Source: DATAXV01 sp036272915 (lineage in GTDB: Bacteria; Chloroflexota; Dormibacteria; Dormibacterales; Dormibacteraceae). Taken from it: 64,000 nucleotides of DNA. The notes below the pieces were generated by a model that saw nothing but the letters and a program-made list of their open reading frames with translations, ran no database searches and had not been told where the DNA came from. Made by a program: the position numbers and the translations under genes. Position 1 is the first letter of the stretch. Each line of letters starts with the position of its first letter. Location of the stretch: assembly GCA_036272915.1 (NCBI GenBank), contig DATAXV010000018.1, positions 23,413 through 87,412 on the forward strand, read 5' to 3'. Below are positions 20,623 to 27,091 of the stretch, piece by piece.

Positions 20623-21575
20623 CTCGTTGGTTTCCTTGTTCGCTTCGCTGGGGGCTTGCGCTTGGCCGTGACCGGCGGTTCTCTCCGCACGCGGCCAGAT
20701 GTTGTGCGCGAGCCGTTGCTCGACGGTACGGTTGCTGTGGCGGCCACTGGGACCGCGGTGAGGGATGCTAGCTGCTGCTGCTTGGCCTTTCCGAGCAGCC
20801 CTCCCCACCCGTTGACTCGGTACTGCTGGATGATAGCGAAGCTGTTGGAGACGCACCAGTACAGGCCGAGCGCCACGGGCACCTGGATGGCGAAGATGAA
20901 GATCATGAGCGGCATGATCACCTGCATGCTCTTCATCATTTGCTGACTCTGCTGCTCCTGCTCGGTCGCGACCGGGCTCATCGGCTGCTGCATCATCCGT
21001 GACTGCACGAACGTGGAGGCCGCCGCCAGGAGCGGGATGATCAGGTAGATCGGATCGGGGATCGGTCCCATGAGCAGGTGCGAGTGCGCCACTGCGTTGA
21101 GGTGCGGGATGAAGAGGAAGTGGTCGGCCTTGATCTTGACGTTGTCGCGAATCGAGAAGTAGAGCGCGTCGAGGATCGGGAACTGAAGCAGGGAGGGGAG
21201 GCAGCCGCTGAGGTTGGCCAGCGGGTTGATGCCGTGCTCCTTGTAGAGGGCCATCGTCGCCGCCTGCTGCTTCTGCGGATCACCCTTGTGCTTCTTCTTG
21301 ATCTCCGCCATCTGCGGTGCCAGCTTCCGCTGGTTCTGAAGGTTCTTCTTGCTCGTTCGCAGCTGGAACTCGAAGAGGGGGGAGAGGATGATCTTGATGA
21401 TCAGGGTCACGGCGATGATCGCGATTCCGTAGGCACCGATCCAGGAGAGGAAGGGCACGGCCACAGCCAGGTGGTAGAACCAGCTCAGACCACCGGAGAT
21501 CGGGACCCCGAAGACCGTCCACCACAGAGTGTGGATCGGCAGGAAGACGTTGAAGATTTGACGGAAACTATTGAT
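20619..21575 (-). CDS. yidC: membrane protein insertase YidC/Oxa1
   Basis: Insertase for inner-membrane proteins, with five hydrophobic segments and the hydrophilic Arg-bearing groove (SPLFEFQLRTSKK). The C-terminal tail is basic. The first conventional start, a GTG at 21464 (281 residues), begins inside a conserved membrane region; in-frame codons upstream encode a further hydrophobic segment (FNVFLPIHTLWWTVFGVP) and run to a TAA at 21588-21590 without ATG, GTG or TTG. An ATC at 21575 sits 8 nt after GGAG, so I give the gene from there (318 residues). If only canonical starts are accepted, use 20619-21464. The gene follows yidD. Confidence 0.9.
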   Translation of the reverse strand: MNSFRQIFNVFLPIHTLWWTVFGVPISGGLSWFYHLAVAVPFLSWIGAYGIAIIAVTLIIKIILSPLFEFQLRTSKKNLQNQRKLAPQMAEIKKKHKGDPQKQQAATMALYKEHGINPLANLSGCLPSLLQFPILDALYFSIRDNVKIKADHFLFIPHLNAVAHSHLLMGPIPDPIYLIIPLLAAASTFVQSRMMQQPMSPVATEQEQQSQQMMKSMQVIMPLMIFIFAIQVPVALGLYWCVSNSFAIIQQYRVNGWGGLLGKAKQQQLASLTAVPVAATATVPSSNGSRTTSGRVRREPPVTAKRKPPAKRTRKPTR

Positions 21576-21595
21576 GACGAGCGCTCCTTAGGTGC

Positions 21596-21805
21596 TCACG
21601 GCACTGGGTCGTACCCACCCCTCGCGAATGGATGGCATCTCGCCACACGCTTCAATCCCATCCACGATCCACGGATCCAGCCGTACCGCTCGATTGCCTC
21701 GTAAGTGTACCGAGAGCATGAGGGGACGTACCGGCAGGAGTTGCCCAAGACGGGCGACAGGACAATCTGATAGACGCGGATCGCGCCGAGCGCAACCCTC
21801 GTCAT
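21596..21805 (-). CDS. yidD: membrane protein insertion efficiency factor YidD
   Basis: A 69-residue protein matching YidD: amphipathic N-terminal helix (ALGAIRVYQIVLSPVLG) followed by the cysteine-rich signature C-R-Y-V-P-S-C-S-R-Y-x-x-E-A and the R-C-H-P-F motif. It assists YidC-dependent insertion. It overlaps rnpA by 4 nt and lies between rnpA and yidC, the canonical order. Confidence 0.94.
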   Translation of the reverse strand: MTRVALGAIRVYQIVLSPVLGNSCRYVPSCSRYTYEAIERYGWIRGSWMGLKRVARCHPFARGGYDPVP

Positions 21806-22170
21806 CGCAAGTCGCCCGACCTGGAGCCGGGTAGCCTCTGAACGAACGCGCCTATGTCCCGCAGCAGTGCTGGCATCGGCTCGTCGAGAGCTCGAGGGCG
21901 CGCGATGAAGACCACTTCATAGCCTATTCCCTGGACTGATCCCTCCCAATCGTCAAGAAGGGATGTTCGCACCGCCTCGCGAATTCGCCGGCGGGCGCGA
22001 TTGCGGCGAACCGCATTACCGACCTTGCGGCTGACCGCTACGCCGACCCGGAGACCCGGGGTCTCCGAGGTTCGGGCGAAGCCGACGAGGGTCCTGCCCG
22101 AGTACACGCGAGCACCGGACAGGATCTCCTGAAAATCCCGCTGACGCCGGAGCCGAGCCTTCTTCTTCAT
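21802..22170 (-). CDS. rnpA: ribonuclease P protein component
   Basis: Protein subunit of RNase P, which processes tRNA 5' ends. The 122-residue basic protein has the N-terminal RLRRQRDFQEIL, the VAVSRKVGNAVRRNRARRRIREAVR signature region with the RNR motif, and a conserved late strand (YEVVFIARP). It begins 19 nt after rpmH and overlaps yidD by 4 nt. Confidence 0.95.
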   Translation of the reverse strand: MKKKARLRRQRDFQEILSGARVYSGRTLVGFARTSETPGLRVGVAVSRKVGNAVRRNRARRRIREAVRTSLLDDWEGSVQGIGYEVVFIARPRALDEPMPALLRDIGAFVQRLPGSRSGDLR

Positions 22171-22189
22171 CTCGGCTCATCGGGGCCAG

Positions 22190-22327
22190 CTACTGCGGCG
22201 TCAGCTGGTGACGGCCCTTCTGGCGTCGGCTGTGGAGGACCCGGCGGCCACCTGGGCTGCTCATGCGAGCGCGGAACCCGTGGACGCGGCGCCGGTAGCG
22301 CTTCTTGGGCTGATAGGTGCGTTTGAT
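22190..22327 (-). CDS. rpmH: 50S ribosomal protein L34, apparent ATC start
   Basis: The 45-residue product is a clear L34: KRTYQPKKRYRRRVHGF, then RM and a basic tail ending QLTPQ. L34 normally begins Met-Lys-Arg-Thr; here the codon at the Met position is ATC (22327-22325). The frame has a stop upstream and no ATG, GTG or TTG between, while AGAGG lies 8 nt before the ATC. Either AUC is the start or one base is wrong in the assembly (ATG to ATC). It is the first gene of rpmH-rnpA-yidD-yidC-jag, divergent from dnaA across oriC. Confidence 0.93.
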   Translation of the reverse strand: MKRTYQPKKRYRRRVHGFRARMSSPGGRRVLHSRRQKGRHQLTPQ

Positions 22328-22783
22328 GACAGATACCTCTGCACGTGGAGACAGGCGGCTGCCCGCCGTTCAGGACAGCCCGGGAGTATACCAGAGGCTT
22401 CGCCGCCCCCATCAGCCCCGGCGGCGGTCGACTCCAACGGGCGGGCCCGACGATGCCTTGCGGGAGGTTGCCGGCTCTGCTACGCTTGCGGCCGGGAAGC
22501 GGGACCATTCTCCAATGCCTTCTCTACATCGCAGCTGTGTCCCTACAACTACTTTGTACACCTGTGCCTAGGTGTCGCTTCCGAGGCTCAAATTGACGCG
22601 CGCGTCAGGACCCGGACCTATGCTCGTCCGGCCAGCTCGACGCTGCGCGTTTGAACACCAGCTCAAGAAGGAGCGATCGCGCAATGCGGCACGAGGCCCC
22701 CGCCTCCTCCGCAGCGGTATCGCGGCTCGGACACCGACGATCTCCGTTGCGGCCAGATCAGGAAGGGGGTCTTGTACGAGAGG

Positions 22784-22792
22784 TTATCCACA
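22784..22792 (+). promoter_or_regulatory. DnaA box 1 in oriC
   Basis: Perfect TTATCCACA, about 194 nt upstream of the dnaA start. Confidence 0.8.
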
Positions 22793-22849
22793 GGATTTCC
22801 CTCGGCCCCACCTGGTTGTTCAAAGCCAACGCACCTCAATTCAACGCCT

Positions 22850-22858
22850 TTATCCACA
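22850..22858 (+). promoter_or_regulatory. DnaA box 2 in oriC
   Basis: Perfect TTATCCACA, 66 nt after box 1 in the same orientation, about 127 nt before dnaA. Confidence 0.8.
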
Positions 22859-22985
22859 GCTGGGGTAGGAGTGGGGATGGCTGCTGGGCGGCATCGACGC
22901 CGTCCGCAGAAGCACACCTCGCCTCGCGGTCTCTCTGGTCGCGACACGGGGACGTAGCAGCACTACCCAAGGAGATGGCCGTAGG

Positions 22986-24335
22986 GTGAACCGGGTTCAG
23001 ATCTGGACGCAGGTCCAGGACGAGTTGCGCTTTCAGCTCGCCAAATCGAGCTATGACACGTGGGTCAAGAACACGACCCTCCTCTCCGCTGAGGGGAGCT
23101 CGTTCCGTGTCGGGGTTCCGAACAAGCTGGCCAAGGACTGGCTTGAGGATCGCTATTCAGGGCTCATCCAGGAGACGCTCCAGGCCCTGATCGGCGACGA
23201 CGTCGACCTCTCATTCGTGGTCGCCGGGCGTGCTCACGCCGCGTCGACCACGGACGACGCGCCGGTGCCGAGCCCGATCGCGGCTGAGCCATCGCCACCG
23301 TTACCGGACGCGTACCTCAACGAGAGGTTCAAGTTCAGCAACTTCGTGGTCGGGAACAACTCCCGCTTCGCCCACGCCGCCGCCAACGCGGTGGCCGAGG
23401 CCCCAGGCGACAGCTACAACCCCCTCTTCCTCTATGGAGGCGTGGGTTTGGGCAAGACCCATCTCATGCACGCCATCGGTCACGCGGTGCGCACGCGGTA
23501 TCCGAGCAAGAAGGTTCTCTACCTCACCTCGGAGCACTTCATGAACGAGGTCATCAGCTCGATCCAGAGGGCGCGGATGCCGGAGTTCCGCAACCGCTAC
23601 CGGACCGTCGACGTGCTTCTCATCGACGACATCCAGTTCCTGGCCGGCAACAAGGACAGGAGCCGCGAGGAGTTTTTCCACACCTTCAACGCCCTCCACG
23701 AGATCAACAAGCAGATCGTCATCTCGAGCGACCGCCCACCGCGGGAGATCAGCACCCTCGAGGACCGGCTCCGCTCCCGCTTCGAGCAGGGTCTGCTGGC
23801 GGACATCCAGGCGCCCGACTTCGAGACCCGGCTGGCCATCCTGCGCTCCAAGCTCGGCCCCAACCAGGCGCTCGTCTCGGAGTCCGTCCTCTCCTTCATC
23901 GCGTACAAGGTGCAGAAGAACATCCGCGAGCTCGAGGGCGCGCTGACGCGGGTCATGGCCTACGCCGTGATCCACCAGCGCCCGGTCGAGGACGACGAGG
24001 CGACCCACCTCCTTGAGGGGATCATCCCGTCCACCAGCCGGCCGTCGGTGACCATACCTCGCATCCAGGAGGTCGTCGCCGACTTCTATCAGATCTCGAT
24101 CGAGGATATGAAGAGCAAGCGTCGGGACCGGCACATCGTCTTCCCGCGCCAGGTCGCCATGTACGTGGTCAGAGAGGAGACCCCCTCCTCGCTCCCCACC
24201 ATCGGCCAGGCCTTCTTCCGTGACCACACCACGGCGCTCCACTCGATCGAGAAGATCGCCAACGAGCTCAAGGATGACGGACGCCTCCAGCAGGACATCC
24301 GAACCATCCGCGAGCGGCTCTACGAGGACCGATGA
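22986..24335 (+). CDS. dnaA: chromosomal replication initiator DnaA
   Basis: AAA+ initiator of 449 residues. Domain I (residues 1-80) opens with VQIWTQVQDELRFQL; a short Pro/Ala-rich linker follows; domain III has Walker A GGVGLGKTH (151-159), Walker B LLIDDIQFLAGN and sensor/box VII EDRLRSRFEQGL; domain IV has the DNA-binding helix ending FFRDHTTALHSIEKI. GTG start at 22986 is the first start giving domain I. It is followed by a 253-nt gap and dnaN, the standard origin order, and reads away from rpmH. Confidence 0.97.
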   Translation: MNRVQIWTQVQDELRFQLAKSSYDTWVKNTTLLSAEGSSFRVGVPNKLAKDWLEDRYSGLIQETLQALIGDDVDLSFVVAGRAHAASTTDDAPVPSPIAAEPSPPLPDAYLNERFKFSNFVVGNNSRFAHAAANAVAEAPGDSYNPLFLYGGVGLGKTHLMHAIGHAVRTRYPSKKVLYLTSEHFMNEVISSIQRARMPEFRNRYRTVDVLLIDDIQFLAGNKDRSREEFFHTFNALHEINKQIVISSDRPPREISTLEDRLRSRFEQGLLADIQAPDFETRLAILRSKLGPNQALVSESVLSFIAYKVQKNIRELEGALTRVMAYAVIHQRPVEDDEATHLLEGIIPSTSRPSVTIPRIQEVVADFYQISIEDMKSKRRDRHIVFPRQVAMYVVREETPSSLPTIGQAFFRDHTTALHSIEKIANELKDDGRLQQDIRTIRERLYEDR

Positions 24336-24375
24336 CGACCTCTCACCGCTTCCACAACCCCCTGTGCACGACCCT

Positions 24376-24403
24376 GGGCAGGCCGGTGGGAAACGGCCGG
24401 CCC
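24376..24403 (+). terminator. GC-rich hairpin after dnaA
   Basis: GGGC-a-GGCCG and CGGCC-g-GCCC form a 9-bp stem with one mismatch around an 8-nt loop, 41 nt after the dnaA stop. No T-run follows, so termination is uncertain; it could also be an mRNA-end structure. The rest of the dnaA-dnaN gap holds near-matches to DnaA boxes (for example TCCACAGTG near 24502) and the dnaN ribosome site. Confidence 0.3.
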
Positions 24404-24588
24404 GGTCGATTTACACACCGTCCTTCCCACGACTCGGCGAGCAGTGCTCAGTTTCCGCCTAGCCTTATGCACCACCCCGCCGAGTTCGGTGCAAGTTCGG
24501 AATCCACAGTGTTCACAGGACCTACGGTTACGTCTACGAGAGATCTAAACCGAAGGAACAGTATTTGTGTGGGGATAAGGAGTCAGCG

Positions 24589-25701
24589 TTGAAGATCACC
24601 AGCCAGCCTTCGAGCCTCGCTCAGGCCCTTCAGATCGTGTCCAGGGCAATCTCCAGCCGGAGCACCCTCCCCATCCTCAACAACGTCCTTCTCGAAACCA
24701 CCGCGGAGGGTCTGGCGCTGACCTCGACCAACCTCGAGCTCGGCGTCCGCAAGGTCGTCCCCGCCGAGGTCGAGGAGGAGGGCAGCACCACTGCCCCGGC
24801 CCGTCTGCTCGCGGACTTCGTCAGCACGCTCCCGCCTGAGCCGCTGGAGATGAGCCTCGACACGCAGACGATGACCATGGGCATGCGCTGCGGCCGCTTC
24901 GACACGCACCTCAAGTGCATCGAGGCCGAGGAGTTCCCGCCGACGCCGAGCCCGGACGGCGGTGACCGCTTCGTGATCCCGGTCGAGGAACTGCTCAGCG
25001 CCATCGAGCAGACCCAGATCGCGGCGTCGACCGACGAGGCCCGGCCGATCCTGACCGGCGAGCTGCTCCAGGTCGAGGGCTCGACCGTGACCCTGGTCGC
25101 CACCGACGGGCACCGCCTCGCCGAGCGCAAGCTGGCCGGCGGCACCGAGGGCCTGGACCTGCGCCTGATCGTTCCGGTCAAGGCCCTCAGCGAGCTGCCC
25201 CGCGCCTTCCGCAACGACGGCGGCGACGTCGAGATCACGGTCTCCGCGGCGCGCAACCAGATCTTCTTCCGTTCGGGCACCTCGGAGATCAACTCCCGCC
25301 TGATCGACGGCAATTATCCGAATTATCCACAGGTCATCCCCAAGAAGAGCTCGACCGTGATCCGCCTCCCGACGGCCGATCTGACGCAGACCGTGCGCTC
25401 GGTGGCGCTCTTCGCCAAGGACGCCGCCAACGTGATCCGCTTCCGAGTCGGCTCGGACACCCTGGTCCTCAGCGCAACCACCAACGAGGTCGGCGACTCC
25501 AAGGCGGAGCTCCCGGCCGAGGTCGAGGGCTCCGAGGTGCAGATCGCCTTCAACGCGCGGTATGTGCTCGACGCCCTCTCCACGCTCGGCGGGGAGACGG
25601 TCGAGATCCATTTCGACGGGCCCCTGTCCCCCGGCGTGTTCCGCTGGCCCGGCGTGGACGGCTACCTGTCGCTGGTGATGCCCGTCCGGGTGGCGATGTG
25701 A
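24589..25701 (+). CDS. dnaN: DNA polymerase III beta subunit (sliding clamp)
   Basis: Ring-shaped processivity clamp of 370 residues with three clamp domains; typical stretches include LQIVSRAISSRSTLPILNNV, GRPIL-like EARPILTGELL and a C-terminal VMPVRV ending. The TTG at 24589 is chosen over an in-frame TTG at 24565 because AAGGAG lies 7 nt before it and the product begins KITSQPS as in homologues. A DnaA box lies inside the coding sequence at 25323. Confidence 0.96.
   Translation: MKITSQPSSLAQALQIVSRAISSRSTLPILNNVLLETTAEGLALTSTNLELGVRKVVPAEVEEEGSTTAPARLLADFVSTLPPEPLEMSLDTQTMTMGMRCGRFDTHLKCIEAEEFPPTPSPDGGDRFVIPVEELLSAIEQTQIAASTDEARPILTGELLQVEGSTVTLVATDGHRLAERKLAGGTEGLDLRLIVPVKALSELPRAFRNDGGDVEITVSAARNQIFFRSGTSEINSRLIDGNYPNYPQVIPKKSSTVIRLPTADLTQTVRSVALFAKDAANVIRFRVGSDTLVLSATTNEVGDSKAELPAEVEGSEVQIAFNARYVLDALSTLGGETVEIHFDGPLSPGVFRWPGVDGYLSLVMPVRVAM
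25323..25331 (+). promoter_or_regulatory. DnaA box inside dnaN
   Basis: Perfect TTATCCACA within the dnaN coding sequence (encoding part of NYPQ), same orientation as the oriC boxes and about 2.5 kb from them. It may be chance constrained by codons, or a DnaA-titrating site. Confidence 0.5.
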
Positions 25702-25707
25702 CCACGC

Positions 25708-26805
25708 GTGCGGCTGGTCACGCTCTCGCTTCGGAACTACCGGAACTACGCCTCGCTGGATCTCGAGCCGGCGCCGCGGCTGAACCTGTTTCTGGGCGCC
25801 AACGGCCAGGGCAAGACCAACTTGCTCGAGTCGGTGGCGATGCTGGCTCTGTCCTCGTCGCCGCGAGCGCGCCGCGAGACAGAGCTGATCGGGCCGGTGG
25901 TGCAGGAGTTGCGCATCGCGGCCGAGGTCGAGAGTGGTGGACGGCGGCACGAGGTGACGTTCAGCATCGTCGCCACGCCCGCCGCCGGCACTATTCGTGC
26001 TCGTAAGCGAATCGAGATCGATGGCCAGTTCAGCCGTGCTCTCGACCTGCCCGGGCTCTTCCGGGTCTCGCTGTTCTGGCCGGACGACCTCAGCCTGGCC
26101 AAGGCGGGTCCCGACAACCGCCGGCGGCTGCTGAACCAGATGCTCGTACAGATCGAGCCCGGCTACGCGCTCGCGCTCAGCCGCTACACCCGGGTCGTCG
26201 AGCAGCGCAACAGCCTGCTCAAACAGGTCGCTGCCCGAGAGCAGCCCATGGCCGCCCTCGACGTGTGGGATCAGCAGATGGCCGAGCAGGGTGAGGTGCT
26301 GGTCGCCGCTCGCCGGCGGGCGGTGGAGGACCTGGCCTGCCGGGCGGCGGCCGGGCACGCCGCCATCTCCGGCGGCGAGCGCCTCGAGTTGCGGTACCAG
26401 GGTCCGCCCGACGACCTGGTCGGCGCCATCGAGGCGGCCCGGCGCGACGACGTCCGCCGCGGCACCAGCGGCGTCGGACCCCATCGCGACGACGTCGCCA
26501 TCACCATCGGGGGCAGGGACGCCCGGGGATTCGCCTCCCAGGGACAGCAACGGACCGCGGTCGTGAGCATCAAGCTGGCCGAGGCGGAGGTGGTCACCGA
26601 CCGGACCGGCGAGGCGCCGGTCCTGCTTCTCGACGACGTCCTCTCGGAGCTCGACGCCAGCCGGCGAGGGGCGCTGCTGGGCAGGCTGACCGAGGCCGGC
26701 CAGGTGATCATCACCTCGGTCGAGGCGGATCCATTCCCCGAGGATGTCATCGAGCACTCCCGGGTCCGCCACATTGAGGCGGGGAGGCTGCGAGACGATG
26801 GATAG
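25708..26805 (+). CDS. recF: DNA replication and repair protein RecF
   Basis: SMC-like ATPase that helps load RecA at gaps. The 365-residue protein begins VTLSLRNYRNYASLDLEP, has Walker A GANGQGKT (30-37), the signature region SQGQQRTAVVSIKLAEA and Walker B LLLDDVLSELD. It starts with GTG 6 nt after dnaN and overlaps the DUF721 gene by 8 nt, the conserved dnaA-dnaN-recF-DUF721 order. Confidence 0.96.
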   Translation: MRLVTLSLRNYRNYASLDLEPAPRLNLFLGANGQGKTNLLESVAMLALSSSPRARRETELIGPVVQELRIAAEVESGGRRHEVTFSIVATPAAGTIRARKRIEIDGQFSRALDLPGLFRVSLFWPDDLSLAKAGPDNRRRLLNQMLVQIEPGYALALSRYTRVVEQRNSLLKQVAAREQPMAALDVWDQQMAEQGEVLVAARRRAVEDLACRAAAGHAAISGGERLELRYQGPPDDLVGAIEAARRDDVRRGTSGVGPHRDDVAITIGGRDARGFASQGQQRTAVVSIKLAEAEVVTDRTGEAPVLLLDDVLSELDASRRGALLGRLTEAGQVIITSVEADPFPEDVIEHSRVRHIEAGRLRDDG

Positions 26806-27091
26806 CCTGGGACGGATCCTCCCCGGGGTCGTGGCTCGGCAGCGCGAGGGCTCAAGCTTGATCGACTCGCACCTGACCCTGCTCCTTCGCCGCCTGCTCG
26901 GCGCCGAGCTTAGCAGCAGTCTGGGGAAGGTCGAGCTGCGCCGCGGCGTGCTCTGGGTGCGGACGCGGAACCCGGCGCTGGCGGAGCAGCTGCGCGAGGA
27001 CGCCGAACTCCTGTGTAAGCGCCTGCGCGAGGAGGGTCACCTCGGCGGCCGCCTTCGCGAGGTCAGGATCCGACCCGATTACGATGGCTGA
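26798..27091 (+). CDS. DUF721/DciA-family protein
   Basis: A 97-residue KH-like DUF721 domain protein. DciA homologues load or handle the replicative helicase DnaB in bacteria lacking DnaC. The middle (LGKVELRRGVLWVRTRNPALAEQL) matches the family, with the C-terminal strand VREVRI-like. ATG at 26798 overlaps the end of recF; the stop overlaps the helicase start by 8 nt. Its place after recF is conserved in many phyla. Confidence 0.85.
   Translation: MDSLGRILPGVVARQREGSSLIDSHLTLLLRRLLGAELSSSLGKVELRRGVLWVRTRNPALAEQLREDAELLCKRLREEGHLGGRLREVRIRPDYDG

Larger units (their letters stand above)
22332..22985. other. oriC region between rpmH and dnaA
   Basis: A 654-nt non-coding stretch between divergent rpmH and dnaA. 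It contains two perfect DnaA boxes (TTATCCACA at 22784 and 22850, same orientation, 66 nt apart) and an AT-richer patch near 22530-22565 that could be part of the unwinding element or the rpmH promoter. The many overlapping short reading frames have no recognisable homology. The rpmH-dnaA location is the classic bacterial origin. The left 200 nt show no clear elements beyond the rpmH leader. Confidence 0.75.

Noticed and set aside
22208..22654. Open frames of 80-148 codons across rpmH and oriC
   Set aside because: They overlap rpmH and DNA with DnaA-box structure and have no similarity to known proteins.
24336..24588. Further DnaA boxes in the dnaA-dnaN gap
   Set aside because: Only imperfect matches are present (for example TTCCACAAC, TCCACAGTG), so none was called.
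24583..26772. Long minus-strand frame opposite dnaN and recF
   Set aside because: Shadow of two confirmed genes; no recognisable domain.
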